The translations under genes were made by a program, and so were the position numbers. A model generated the notes under the pieces. The model saw only the letters and a program-made list of their open reading frames with translations, made no database searches and was not told where the DNA came from. A stretch of DNA of 64,000 nucleotides from Sphingobium sp. GTDB taxonomy: Bacteria; Pseudomonadota; Alphaproteobacteria; Sphingomonadales; Sphingomonadaceae. Location: NCBI GenBank assembly GCA_022652485.1, contig JALCRK010000007.1:1-64000 (forward strand), read 5' to 3'. Of this stretch, positions 47,756 to 58,929 are shown piece by piece; position 1 is the stretch's first letter; every line of letters starts with the position of its first letter.

Positions 47756-48274
47756 CTACCCTCCCGTCGGCATCGCCGGGGTAACGCCCGCCCCGCGTGC
47801 GGCCAGCATGGGGCCGTAGGTAGCTTCAAGATTGCGGTGGAGGACCGCGTTTGCGGGCGGAAAGATGCTGCCGTCGTCGCGCGGCCGCGTGATCTGGAAC
47901 GCGCCAGCGATCACCTCGGCAAAAGGGCGCACGCATGGAAATCCCGAACCTGCGTAAGTGACCGGCGGCGGGAACCCCGCGCTGATCCAGCTTGACGGCA
48001 CGTCCAGCCCATTGAGCCAGCGCCGGGCGCTGGGCGGCAGTACCGCCACCAGCGAGACGATCCACAGCGTCCGGTACGTCCCGAAATCATGAGCGTTGGC
48101 GATCGCCGCGAATTCCAGGGGCGCAGGCGGCGGGCCGTTTACCGCGATCACTGCGGCCTGAAAGGCGCGCAGCTCGTGCCTGTTGACGCGCTCGAAATCG
48201 GGCGTTTGGCCGAGCTGGGCGCAGGGCTCGTTCGCTGGCCCTGCCCCGAGTTCGAAGAGCCTGTGGCGCGTCAC
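47756..48274 (-). CDS. hypothetical protein
   Basis: ORF overlapping the upstream gene by 4 bp. Confidence 0.55.
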   Translation of the reverse strand: MTRHRLFELGAGPANEPCAQLGQTPDFERVNRHELRAFQAAVIAVNGPPPAPLEFAAIANAHDFGTYRTLWIVSLVAVLPPSARRWLNGLDVPSSWISAGFPPPVTYAGSGFPCVRPFAEVIAGAFQITRPRDDGSIFPPANAVLHRNLEATYGPMLAARGAGVTPAMPTGG

Positions 48275-48615
48275 GCAGCAGCCTCCCCTGCCCCATCGGG
48301 ATACCAGGCGAGTTCCACCGCGTTAGGGTTATCGACATCGTAGGCGGCGATACGCGCCGAGGTAATCCAGGTCTCCGGATCGCGGAGCGCGACATAGCCG
48401 CCATAGAAACGGCCATCACGGTGGACGAACTGGGCGTGGATGTCCTCGGCTACCGCTTCGGAGACGAAGAAGCCGGCCGCGCCGCGAATGTGGATCGGGG
48501 GAAGAACGCCCAGCATTTCGTCATGGAAGACCTCTGTCACCCTCGAGAGCGGGAACTGCGCGAGCGTGCGGGCGCGTTCATCAGACGGCGACGCTGCAAA
48601 TTCGGGATCGGTCAT
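48271..48615 (-). CDS. hypothetical protein (DUF1419-like)
   Basis: 114-aa ORF, tightly coupled to the next gene. Confidence 0.55.
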   Translation of the reverse strand: MTDPEFAASPSDERARTLAQFPLSRVTEVFHDEMLGVLPPIHIRGAAGFFVSEAVAEDIHAQFVHRDGRFYGGYVALRDPETWITSARIAAYDVDNPNAVELAWYPDGAGEAAA

Positions 48616-48625
48616 GGGAGCCTCA

Positions 48626-49471
48626 TTCGTAACGGGGTGTCCCTATCACGGGTTGCAATATGACCACAGCGGCCGCTGCGTTCACAACCCTGTGGGCCGG
48701 GGGCACATACCGGCGGGCACAGGCATTCGCAGTTATCCGATCGTAGAACGCTATCGCATAGTGTGGATATGGCTGGGAGACCCCGCACTAGCGGATGAAA
48801 GCCAGATTCCCGATTTGTCACTCGTTCCAGCCGAAGGAACTGGCCATCACAACATCGGCAATTACCTGAATGTAAAATGTAATTACCTGCTCGAGATCGA
48901 CAATCTAATGGATCTTTCGCACGTCAACTTCATCCATTTCGGGTCGCTCGGCAACGACAGCATGAGGGCTGCTGAGGTGAAGGTGACCGAGGAAGAGGGC
49001 AAGGTTCGCGCCGACCTGTGGATGCCGGGAACCCTCTGTGGGTTCGGCGAGATGCAGGGGCAGCCATGCGATCAGTGGAACAACATGGTCTGGATGCAGC
49101 CGACCAGCATGCTGCTGGAATTTGGCGCGGTTCCCCCAGGAGAGGAACCGATTCAGGATCCGCATAAATATGCGTTCCATATCATCACGCCTGAAACAGA
49201 GCACAGCACCCACTATTTTTATGGGACTTCCGCATGCTTCAGCGATGCGGACGCATCGCAGGCGAAGCTGATTTGTGATGCGCAGACGCAGGCGTTCCTG
49301 ACGGAGGACAATCCCATGATCGAGGCGGTCGAGGACCGGATGGGCGGCGCCGAATTTTGGTCGCTGCGTCCTGCGATATTGCCAAGCGACGCCGCAGGAA
49401 TCCGAGTGAGACGTCGCTTGGAGCAGATGTGCCGCGCCGAACGGGCTCGTGCATCAGACCGATCTCAATAA
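48626..49471 (+). pseudogene. Rieske-type ring-hydroxylating/demethylating oxygenase, N-terminus missing
   Basis: Starts inside the Rieske motif (CPYHGLQYDHSGRCVHNP) without the upstream CxH; LEIDNLMDLSHVNFIHFGSLG catalytic iron region present. Confidence 0.88.
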
Positions 49472-49525
49472 TTACCCAGGAGTTTGTGAATTCAAATCGA
49501 AACCAGTGTGTTCGGGGAGGAAAAA

Positions 49526-51775
49526 ATGAAAAACGCATTTATCAGAATTGCTACCGGCTCGTCTTTTACATTGGCCATGCTCTTGGCCGGAATGTCTGAT
49601 CACGCGATAGCTCAAACTGCTAGTTCGACCGCCGAGGATACGGGCGGGATTACCGATATTGTCGTCACGGCACAGAAACGCTCGGAATCCAGCCAGAAGA
49701 CACCATTGGCACTCACCGCGCTGAGCGGCTCAGAGCTGGCTGACCGCGGGCAGGTCACCGTCGCCTCAATCGCACAGCAAGTGCCCAATCTCAACGTGTC
49801 CGAACAGATCGGGCAGGCACGGATCACTCTGCGCGGTATTGGTGTTGATAATATTTCAACGGGTGCGGAAAGCAGCATCGCTCTCAATCAGGATGGCGTA
49901 TTCTATTCTCGCTCCGCAGCAGCGCTTGCATCCTTCTACGACATCGAACGCATCGAGGTACTGCGCGGGCCGCAGGGAACTCTCTATGGTCGCAATGCCA
50001 CCGGCGGATCAGTCAATTTCATCACCGCCAAGCCGACGTTCGACCTCGAGGGATTTGTCCGTCTGACAGGCGGGAATTACAGCACCTATAATTCAGAGGC
50101 GGCGATCAGCGGCCCCCTCTCGGACACTGTGGCGGTCCGTCTGGCGGGTCAGACCCAGCATCATAGCGGTTATGGCCGCAATCTCGTTAGTGGCACAAAA
50201 ATCGACAGTCGCGACTCTCAGGCGATCAGGGGTCAGATATTGTTCAAGCCCGATGAGAAGCTGAGCGTCCTTCTTGGCGCCGACTATTACCACCAGAAGG
50301 ATCGCTCGAACGGCTATCATTATTTTAACCCCGCGGTTGATGATAACGGATCACCGATCACGCCGACTGGCTTGGCACTCGGTGGCTTCGCACCGAGCAA
50401 TCCGCGCGATCTGGCCAGCACGACCGATCCACGGACCACAGCTGAATTCTATGGCTTCCGGTTGGATGTGAACTACGCAGTTTCCGATAGCGTCAGCATC
50501 CGGTCGCTGTCCGCTTATCGCCGGAGCGACTATCATCTCATCACGGATATTTCGCCTTTGGGGAATACGCTGTTCCCGCTCTTCCTCACAGAAAAGTCGG
50601 ATCAGTGGAGCCAGGAATTCCAGCTCAATGTCGAGAGCGACGTCAACAAGTTCGTCGCCGGGTTGTATTATCTCCATGAGAAGATCGATGGCGATCTGAC
50701 GGCACCGTTCAACCTTATGGCGGTTGGCGGCCCCGACCTGCTAATGCAAGGCTATTTCGCTGGCGGCAGGATGAAAACCAAGGCGGCGGCGATATACGGG
50801 CAAGATACCTACACCGTTACCGATGGCCTGCGCCTGACGGTGGGCGCGCGCCATAGCTGGGAACGCAAGACTGTGCATGACCAGTCCGACTTCGATCTCG
50901 CCCGTGTCTATGATCCGGCCAATGTTTCGCTGGTGCCGTTCCATGATGACCGCAAGACGTTCAAATCATTCACGCCCAAGATCGGTATCGATTATGATCT
51001 GGCGCAGGATGTTCTCCTCTACGCCTCCTATTCTAAAGGATTCAAGGCCGGCACCTATAATCTGGGTAGCGCTACGCCTCCGCTCAACCCGGAAAAGGTT
51101 GACGCATTTGAGGGCGGTATAAAGGCTACACTGCTCAATCGTCGCCTGCGTGCAAATATCGCAGGGTTCTATTATAACTATAAGGATCTTCAAGTCGGCA
51201 AGGTGAAGAACACCGTACTGGTGCTGGAAAATGCCGCAACAGCGACGATATATGGCCTGGAGGGCGAATTCACGGTGCGCCCGATCGAGGCACCGCTGAC
51301 ACTTACGATGAACGGGTCATGGCTTCATGCTCGTTTCGATAAATATGTGACGTCCGATCCCACTCGCCCGCTTGGCGATGGCGTTACCACAGACAATGGG
51401 GTTCCAGCCTTCAACCTTAAAGGCAAGCATCTACCGCAGGCGCCCAGTTATGTAATCAATGTCGGCGCGGAATATGCGATCGAGGCGGGCTTCGGCACGA
51501 TCACGCTGCGGGGTGAAAGTACCTGGTCGGACCGGGTTTATTTCAGTCCGTTCAACCTCAATTCTCAGTCGCAGAGCGCCTATAATCTGTAAAATGCCTC
51601 GATCGATTACGCATCACCCGATGGCAAATGGCAAGCGAGTGCGTTCGTCCGGAACATTGGCAACAAGACGATCAAGGCCAGCGGTCAGGCGACGACTGTC
51701 TTCGTAGGGGCACCTATTGTCGGCTATCTGCAACCCCCGCGAACCTATGGCCTGACCATCGGATACAAGTTCTGA
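49526..51775 (+). pseudogene. TonB-dependent receptor with in-frame stop at 51590-51592
   Basis: Plug/barrel ORF to 51592; the same frame continues NASIDYASPDGKWQASAFVRNIGNKTIK...RTYGLTIGYKF* to 51775. Confidence 0.9.
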
Positions 51776-51807
51776 GAATTCTATCGTTTCAGGATGCGAG
51801 TGATAAT

Positions 51808-52638
51808 ATGAACGCAACATCGCAAAATATCCTACCACGGGGGCGCATGGTCTCCGTGGGTGACGGGTACGAAATGCATCTCCATGTGGTTGGTGAAGGC
51901 TATCCGCTGGTGCTGATCCACGGAAGCGGTCCTGGCGCTTCGGGCTGGAGCAACTTCAAGCAAAACATCCCCACATTCATTGAGCATGGCTATCAATGCA
52001 TCGTGCCGGATTTGCTGGGCTATGGCTATTCGTCGAAACCGGACACCGATTACACGCTCGATTTCTTCGTGAGCACTCTGATTGAAGCTTTGCGCAAGAT
52101 CGGCGTTACGAAATGCGCGCTCGTCGGCAATTCGATGGGCGGAACGCTGTCTATGAAAATGGCGCTGGATGCGCCCGATCTGATCGAGCGGATCGTCCTG
52201 ATGGCGCCGGGCGGCCTCTACCCTCTCGACCGCTATCGCCAGATGGAGGGGATCCAGAAGATGCTGCCGGTGCTCACGGCGCCGGGAGGGCTGACCCCAG
52301 ATGCGCTGCGGCAGGTATTCAGCCTAATGTTTTACGATCCCTCACTGATTAGCGATCAGTTGATCGAGGAGAGGTTCTCGATCGCGCAGTTGCAAAACGA
52401 TGCCATATACAAACGCTGGTTCATTCCATCGCTGGTCGATGTGATCGGCGAAATCCAGCAACCGATTCTCGGCCTCTGGGGCATGAACGACAGATTTTGC
52501 CCCGTTGAAAGCTCGCTCATTCTGATGGAACGGGTAAAGAATGCAAAAATGGTCCTTCAAACTGGGTGCGGCCATTGGTTTCAGGTAGAACATCAGGCGC
52601 TCTTTGAGCGCGAAGTCCTGGGGTTCTTGGGCTCGTGA
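51808..52638 (+). CDS. alpha/beta hydrolase (meta-cleavage-product hydrolase-like)
   Basis: LVLIHGSGPGASGWSNFKQNIP ... ALVGNSMGGTLSM ... LGLWGMNDRFCP. Confidence 0.9.
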   Translation: MNATSQNILPRGRMVSVGDGYEMHLHVVGEGYPLVLIHGSGPGASGWSNFKQNIPTFIEHGYQCIVPDLLGYGYSSKPDTDYTLDFFVSTLIEALRKIGVTKCALVGNSMGGTLSMKMALDAPDLIERIVLMAPGGLYPLDRYRQMEGIQKMLPVLTAPGGLTPDALRQVFSLMFYDPSLISDQLIEERFSIAQLQNDAIYKRWFIPSLVDVIGEIQQPILGLWGMNDRFCPVESSLILMERVKNAKMVLQTGCGHWFQVEHQALFEREVLGFLGS

Positions 52639-53393
52639 CCGGCACAAGGCCGCGCGAAGAAACCAAGGTCGTGGACATTCGGCAAGGCAAGTCGAGACGG
52701 AGCAAGAGAGTGGCAAATACAGCGAAGAGCAAGTCTGCAGAAAACCCGTCTGGAGATATTGGGTCGCGGCAAGCGATATTGGAAGCTGCCGCCCGGATCA
52801 TGGCAACGAAGGGCTTTTCAGGTGCGTCGATTTCGATGATCTGCAAGGCGGCCGGTTGCCCGGCAAGTTCGCTTTACTGGCATTTTTCCAGCAAGGAGAA
52901 TCTGTTCGCCGAGGTGGTTCACTGGAAGGCGGACTTCTTCTTCGGCCAGTTCCGGGCGAATGAAAACGACAAACCCTTACCGGAAGGATCAATCGAGGAC
53001 CTAGCGGAGCAGGTAGGCCGGTCGCTTCAGGACGATCCGCTGTTCTTGCGCTTCCTGTTATTACTGGGGCTTGAACGCAAGGACATGCCGGAGGAAGTGA
53101 GAGATGTCATTTTCGAGGTCCGCAATTCGGCGCGTCTTTGGTGGCAATCGCTGCTTGAACGCCAGTTCAGTAATTTGGGACCGACTGTCGCAAAGCTCGT
53201 GGCGGAAGAATATGCGGAGTTTGGCCGTTCACTGATCGACGGAGCCTTCTTCGCCTGGGATTTCGGAGACGGCCCAGATCTGCGCAAGGTTTTCCGGCAA
53301 TTCATCGCTCTGCTGGCCGCGCTCAACGAGAAAATCGCTGCCGAGAAAAAAGCTGGTTCGGCTGGCGCGTCCTATACCGGCTCATCGTCATGA
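52635..53393 (+). CDS. TetR-family regulator
   Basis: SRQAILEAAARIMATKGFSGASISMICKAAGCPASSLYWHFSSKENLFAEV. Confidence 0.92.
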   Translation: MTGTRPREETKVVDIRQGKSRRSKRVANTAKSKSAENPSGDIGSRQAILEAAARIMATKGFSGASISMICKAAGCPASSLYWHFSSKENLFAEVVHWKADFFFGQFRANENDKPLPEGSIEDLAEQVGRSLQDDPLFLRFLLLLGLERKDMPEEVRDVIFEVRNSARLWWQSLLERQFSNLGPTVAKLVAEEYAEFGRSLIDGAFFAWDFGDGPDLRKVFRQFIALLAALNEKIAAEKKAGSAGASYTGSSS

Positions 53394-53584
53394 CTGCCAC
53401 GCTCGTTGATCCAAAGTGGCCAGGCAATGTTGAGGATTTTGCCATTAGTCTCGATTTCTCTGCCCCCAGGAAGGCCGAAGGAAGGGTCTCACCAGGAGAA
53501 TAACCGGCACCCGGCTAGAGTATTTTGACGAATAGCAAATAACTGGAGCGGACCCTCAGGGTTTGTTCAATTTGGGATGAGGAA

Positions 53585-54150
53585 ATGGGTAACGTAATTG
53601 GAATCGACGTCGGAGGGACTTTCACCGACGCAGTCGTGATAAGGTCCGATGGAAGCATGGTTTCGGCCAAGACGCCATCCACGCCTCCTGACTATAGCGA
53701 GGGCGTCCTGAACGCCATTGACCTGCTGGCCGCCGAACTTGGCTGTGATGTGGCAGATTTGTTGGCCGACACCGATCATATCGCGCACGGAACGACGTCA
53801 TCATTGAACGCTCTCGTAATGGGCAAGGTGCCGCGCATTGGATTTGTCACGACGCAGGGACATCGTGACTCGATTTTCATCATGAATGTCGAAGGCCGCT
53901 ATCTGGGGCGTCCGCAGCATGAATTGCAGGACATTATGACCCAGACGAAGCCGCGTGGTCTTGTCGAACGCAGGCTGGCGCGTGAAGTGGTAGAGCGCAT
54001 TGATAGAGCGGGCACGGTAATAGTGCCGCTCAACGAGGACGATGCAAAAGCAGTCATTCGGGAGGTGCTCGCAGAGGGCGTGAAGGCGATTGCGATCTCG
54101 CTCTTGTGGTCGTTCCGCAACCCGGCCCATGAGCAACGGCTCATTGCGCT
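53585..54150 (+). pseudogene. hydantoinase/oxoprolinase (HyuA) N-terminal fragment
   Basis: MGNVIGIDVGGTFTDAVVIRSDGSM...IAHGTTSSLNALVMGK then abrupt end. Confidence 0.88.
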
Positions 54151-54159
54151 GCCTATTCG

Positions 54160-54776
54160 GCGCAGGTTACTTCCTTTCGAGGCTGAACGGGGCGGACATC
54201 CAGTTCGTCGCGCGCAGCATGGATCCTGTCCAGGGCGGAAACGGGCTTGTCATCATGCCCACCGCGACCTTTGAAACCTGCCCCAAGGATCTGGACATAC
54301 TGCTGGTCGGCGGAGGGAGTGCCGGGACGTTGGCCGCGCTGCGAGATGATGCGACCATCGCCTTTCTGGAGGATCGCGGATCCCGTGCGAAATGGGTGAC
54401 CAGTGTATGCACCGGATCGCTGCTGCTGGGACGGGCCGGCTTGCTCAAGGGCTATCGCGCCACGTCGCACTGGATAGGGCGGCCGCTGCTCAAGGAATTC
54501 GGGGCGATAGAAGTCGACGAGCGCGTCGTGTTCGACCGCAATCGAGTTACCGGCGCTGGCGTGTCCGCTGGCCTGGACTTCGCCCTGGCATTGGTGAAGC
54601 TGCTCCGTCCGCTGGCGGCCGCCCAAGCAGCGCAGCTTTTTGCCGAATATGCACCGGAGCCGCCGCTCGATAGCGGCACGCCGGACCGGGCGCCTCCGGA
54701 GGTGTTGGCGATAGCACGTGAGCTTCTGGCCGATTTCAGTAGTGGTGTTCTCGAGACGGCACGAATGGGAAAGTAA
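54160..54776 (+). pseudogene. DJ-1/PfpI (isonitrile hydratase-like) protein lacking its N-terminus
   Basis: LSRLNGADIQFVARSMDPV...DILLVGGGSAGTLAALRD...VTSVCTGSLLLGRAGLLKGYRATSHW. Confidence 0.85.
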
Positions 54777-54900
54777 AGTGAATTAAATAGTCCGTCGCCC
54801 AAAGCTGTGATGGAACCGTATTTTGTTGGTTGTGGGGTTTATGACTATTTTTGTCTTTAGAAATAGGGAATTTCGCTAATTCAATTGGAAGGGGTCGCAA

Positions 54901-57069
54901 ATGTTACATCGCCATGCAAATCTTCATTCGAGATTTACTGATACAAGGAGGAGGCTTCGGTTAAGCGTTGCTGTGGCGTTTGCGACGACTTTCCTGACCC
55001 AACTTAGTTATGCTCAAACGCAGGACGATACCGGCGAAAACGCGAACAGCTGGGGCGCGGGCGCGATTGTCGTGACGGCCAAGCGTGATGGCTATCTTCT
55101 GCATGAGGGCGGTTCGGCAACCCGCACCAACACGCCATTGATTAATGTTCCGCAATCGGTGCAGGTTCTCAACAGCTCGCTGATCCGCGATCAGGACCGC
55201 CGCTCCTTGGCCGATGCGCTGGTGAACGTATCGGGCGTCGTTCCGACGAAGCCGGAAGAATCCGCGCTGGCCCAGCCGCTTATCCGGGGTTTCGCGGCAG
55301 AAATCTATCAGGATGGTTTGCCGGCATATTCCATCAACGCGATGGCGGATCCGACCAGCCTTATCGGGGTCGAACGTGTGGAAGTGGTCAAGGGGCCGAC
55401 TTCCACGGTGTATGGCGGCGGCGCGGGCGCGCCTCTGGGCGGACTCATTAATGTGGTGTCCGTGCGGCCGCAGGATACCTTTGGGGGCTATGTGGCATTC
55501 CGCGGCGGCAGCTGGTCGACCTACAACCCTTATGCCGACATAAACGTGCCTTTGAGTGACGGCATCGCCGCGCGCGTTACTGCGGAATATCAACACAACA
55601 AGAGCTGGATCGACGAGGCCAAGGGCTATCGCTGGTCTGTACAGCCGAGCCTGTCGTTCAAACTGGGCGACCAGACCCAGCTGTTGTTGCAGGGAAGATA
55701 TGACCACCGTGATCAGCTCGAATATTCGGGCCTGCCGAGCGTACCTGCGCAGAGCGGACAAATTGATCGCTACGCCTTTCCCGGCGCCCCGATTGGGCAG
55801 CCGCACAGCACGATCGTCAACAAGCTGGTTACGGGCGAGCTGCGGCATGAGTTCAGCGAAAATGTTCGCCTGACTGTCACGGGACGCTATTTTTACAACA
55901 ACTATGATGAATATGGCAGCTTCGCATCACCGGACTTCGGTCAACCGGACCCGCTTGCCCTGCCGACGACTTATTTTATATTTCCGGTGTTCCTGCCCAA
56001 TCGTGTGAAGGAAACCACCGGCGATGCCAACCTCCTGATCAACACGGAAGCCTTTGGCGGAAAGCATGAACTGCTGATTGGCGCCAATTACGATCACACG
56101 CATAACAAAATAGCGATGTATTTCGATTTTACTCCGGTCGGCGTCATCGATCTGGCAAACCCGGTTTACGACAGTTCCTTCGGACCGGGACCCGCCTTTC
56201 TTCAGGGTCAAGATGACAAGTTTGAAACGATTGCAGCGTATGTGCAGGATCAGGCAACCTACGGACCGCTGCACCTTTCCGGCTCGGTGCGATATACGCA
56301 TCTGAAATGGCGCCGCCTCGGGCTCATCGATGCCAGTTACGACCATGTCGATCCCCGGATTGGTGCGACCTTGGACATCCAGCCCGGCATCGCCCTGTTT
56401 GCCGGTTATGCCACGGGCTTCCGCGGTTCATTCAACTTCTTCGGATCTTCGAAGCCCAAACCGGAAACCTCGGAAAGCATGGAAGGGGGCGTAAAACTGG
56501 CCTTGCCCCAGGCTGGTATATGGGGCACGGTTTCGGCATATCAGCTGAAACGTAAGAACGTTCCGGTGCCTGATCCCGCCCAGGGTTTTTTTGCCGCAAT
56601 CCAGACCGGCGAGCAGCGCTCGCGCGGGTTTGAGGCGGACATTACCTGGGAGCCGACCCGCTCGCTGTCGATCCTCGCCAACTATGCCTACACCGACGCG
56701 AAGGTTACGAAGGATACCGTGGTGCCGGTGGGTGACAGACTGGCGCGCGTGCCCAAGCACAGCGGCCGTATCGCGGTCCACTATCGCGTGCTGACGGGAG
56801 CCCTGAAGAAGCTCTCCTTTGGTGCCGGCGTTACCGCTCTCAGCAGCCGCGAGACATGGCTGCCCACCGTTCTGGCCGGTGGCGGCAAAGTTCAGGGTTA
56901 TGCGGTCATCGATGCCCAGGCATCTTATGACTTCGGTCGGTTCACCATAACGGTTTCGGGTATGAATCTGGGTGGGCGCCGCGCCTTCGATACTTATGAG
57001 TATCTGTCGCCCGTCGTGGCGCCGATCCAGCCGCGATCCGGCTATATCATGCTCAAGGCGCGCTTCTGA
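54901..57069 (+). CDS. TonB-dependent siderophore receptor
   Basis: TNTPLINVPQSVQVLNSSLIRDQDRRSLADALVNVSGVVP ... GVERVEVVKGPTSTVYGGGAGAPLGGLINVVS ... C-terminal F. Confidence 0.93.
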   Translation: MLHRHANLHSRFTDTRRRLRLSVAVAFATTFLTQLSYAQTQDDTGENANSWGAGAIVVTAKRDGYLLHEGGSATRTNTPLINVPQSVQVLNSSLIRDQDRRSLADALVNVSGVVPTKPEESALAQPLIRGFAAEIYQDGLPAYSINAMADPTSLIGVERVEVVKGPTSTVYGGGAGAPLGGLINVVSVRPQDTFGGYVAFRGGSWSTYNPYADINVPLSDGIAARVTAEYQHNKSWIDEAKGYRWSVQPSLSFKLGDQTQLLLQGRYDHRDQLEYSGLPSVPAQSGQIDRYAFPGAPIGQPHSTIVNKLVTGELRHEFSENVRLTVTGRYFYNNYDEYGSFASPDFGQPDPLALPTTYFIFPVFLPNRVKETTGDANLLINTEAFGGKHELLIGANYDHTHNKIAMYFDFTPVGVIDLANPVYDSSFGPGPAFLQGQDDKFETIAAYVQDQATYGPLHLSGSVRYTHLKWRRLGLIDASYDHVDPRIGATLDIQPGIALFAGYATGFRGSFNFFGSSKPKPETSESMEGGVKLALPQAGIWGTVSAYQLKRKNVPVPDPAQGFFAAIQTGEQRSRGFEADITWEPTRSLSILANYAYTDAKVTKDTVVPVGDRLARVPKHSGRIAVHYRVLTGALKKLSFGAGVTALSSRETWLPTVLAGGGKVQGYAVIDAQASYDFGRFTITVSGMNLGGRRAFDTYEYLSPVVAPIQPRSGYIMLKARF

Positions 57070-57104
57070 AGCGTGTTTGGCCCCTACATCAAGTCTGAAG
57101 TGCG

Positions 57105-57128
57105 GAGCCCGATCTCACGATCGGGCTC
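57105..57128. terminator. bidirectional hairpin between convergent genes
   Basis: GAGCCCGATC-tcac-GATCGGGCTC. Confidence 0.65.
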
Positions 57129-57152
57129 TGTGTCTATTTGACCATCAGTAGA

Positions 57153-58100
57153 TCAAGTCCGCAATCGCGCGCGCCTCAGTGCCTGAGGCGGTTGTCCGAA
57201 TGCGCGAATAAAGGCGCGGCGCATACGCTCTGGATCGCCGAACCCCGTGGCGGACGCCACCTGCTCAATCGGATCCTGCGAATTCTCCACGCGCTCGCGG
57301 GCCGCTTCCATGCGCAATCTCTCCACCGCCTTGGCGGGGCTGACGCCAATGGCGCGGGCAAAAGCGCGAGAAAAGTTCCGGGGACTCATGGCCATATGGT
57401 CGGCCATTTGCTCTACGGTCAAGCGCTCAGACAAATGGCCACGGGTCCATTCGAGCAACGAAGAGAATGCGGATTCCTCGCCGCTCAGTTGGGCCAAAGC
57501 CGAAAACTGGGACTGGCCTCCGGGTCTGCGGTAATAGACCACCATGTCCTGCGCCACCTGGCGCGCGATATCCTCGCCAAGGTCATCGGCAATCAGGGCA
57601 AGTGCGAGATCGATACCTGCGCTGACACCCCCGGATGTCCAGATCGAGCCGTCACGCACATAAATGCGGTCCACCTCCACCTTCAGCCTGGGATATCGTT
57701 TCTGCAACTCCTCCGCCAGGCGCCAATGCGTCGTCACGCGCCGGCCTTCCAATACTCCTGCAGCTGCGAGCAGGAACGCTCCCGAGCACACGCTGCAGAG
57801 ATGGCGTACTTCCGCGGCACATTTGCGCAGATAGCCCATGCTGTCAGGACACACCTCCGCCTTCGGACCGCCACTGCCTCCGACAACGACCACCGTATCG
57901 GGTCGCTCCACTTCGCTGACGGCAGCACTTTCGACCGCAAGGCCCGATGAACTTGTGATCATCCCGCCCCTGACCGACATGATTTTCAGACGATAAGCCC
58001 CCGGCACCGCCTCGTTTGCGATTTCGAATGCAGTTATCGGTCCCGACGCATCGAGAAGCTGAAAATGATCGTAGATGAAAATGCCGACGGTTTTGGTCAT
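57153..58100 (-). CDS. GlxA-type regulator (DJ-1/PfpI + AraC HTH)
   Basis: LCSVCSGAFLLAAAGVLEGRRVTTHW ... MAMSPRNFSRAFARAIGVSPAKAVERLRMEAA. Confidence 0.93.
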   Translation of the reverse strand: MTKTVGIFIYDHFQLLDASGPITAFEIANEAVPGAYRLKIMSVRGGMITSSSGLAVESAAVSEVERPDTVVVVGGSGGPKAEVCPDSMGYLRKCAAEVRHLCSVCSGAFLLAAAGVLEGRRVTTHWRLAEELQKRYPRLKVEVDRIYVRDGSIWTSGGVSAGIDLALALIADDLGEDIARQVAQDMVVYYRRPGGQSQFSALAQLSGEESAFSSLLEWTRGHLSERLTVEQMADHMAMSPRNFSRAFARAIGVSPAKAVERLRMEAARERVENSQDPIEQVASATGFGDPERMRRAFIRAFGQPPQALRRARLRT

Positions 58101-58219
58101 TGTCCGTAAATGAGGGATCTCTGTTATTCAGTCAACCTCGGCGGTTGGGTGTAAGTGCTTCACCAGCTGCGCTCATGAAGGCCGTGATTGCCGGCAACGT
58201 TGCAATGCCCGGACCAGAA

Positions 58220-58801
58220 CTATTCCCGGATACATACCGCCAATATCCGGCAAGGGGAGTCTGAAGCGGCGAGATAGGCATGGCCCATGCCGCTATCGAA
58301 ATACACCGAGTCTCCCAGCTTAAGACGCACCGGTGCATAATCCTCACAGCAGAATTCTATCTCTCCCTCTATAACGATCGCGAACTCTTCACCTTCGTGA
58401 CGAATCCATTCGCCAAACTTTTCAAGCGTTCTTGTCTTGACGTTGGAAATGATCGGGTTTGCCCGTCTTTTTAAGAGATCCAGGGAGAGGTAGGAATTGA
58501 TATAGTTGTCTGACTCGACCGATATTGCATCATCAAGGTGCGTGACGGCACGGCGCCGGGCATTGGCAGGGTGCGATGCCTCTTGCCCGTTCGGCTTCGA
58601 ATCAAAAAGGCGAGTGATGCCCACACCCAGTCCGTCGCCCACTTGCACGAGCTTCTCATAAGTGAGCGAGGCCTTGCCGTTCTCGACCTTTGAGAGGGTG
58701 GTTCGGGGTATCCCGGTTCGGGCCGCGAGTTCGGCAAGGGTCAGCCCGCATTCTTTGCGGACCGTGCGCAGGGATTCGGCAAGGGACAGGCGGGGCTTCA
58801 T
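58220..58801 (-). CDS. XRE-family regulator with cupin domain
   Basis: LAESLRTVRKECGLTLAELAARTGIPRTTLSKVENGKASLTYEKL ... cupin GEEFAIVIEGEIEF. Confidence 0.92.
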   Translation of the reverse strand: MKPRLSLAESLRTVRKECGLTLAELAARTGIPRTTLSKVENGKASLTYEKLVQVGDGLGVGITRLFDSKPNGQEASHPANARRRAVTHLDDAISVESDNYINSYLSLDLLKRRANPIISNVKTRTLEKFGEWIRHEGEEFAIVIEGEIEFCCEDYAPVRLKLGDSVYFDSGMGHAYLAASDSPCRILAVCIRE

Positions 58802-58853
58802 AATCGAGATCAAACTTTCGTCACCTATTGCCCATATTTCCCTGGGAGTGCAA

Positions 58854-58872
58854 ATGTTCTGATATAGAACAT
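58854..58872. promoter_or_regulatory. operator palindrome ATGTTCT-gatat-AGAACAT
   Basis: Perfect 7-bp arms in the divergent promoter region. Confidence 0.6.
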
Positions 58873-58929
58873 CTATTGCCAATTTGGAACATAATGCGAT
58901 ATGAGGGTCTGGACTAAACGGAGAAAACG

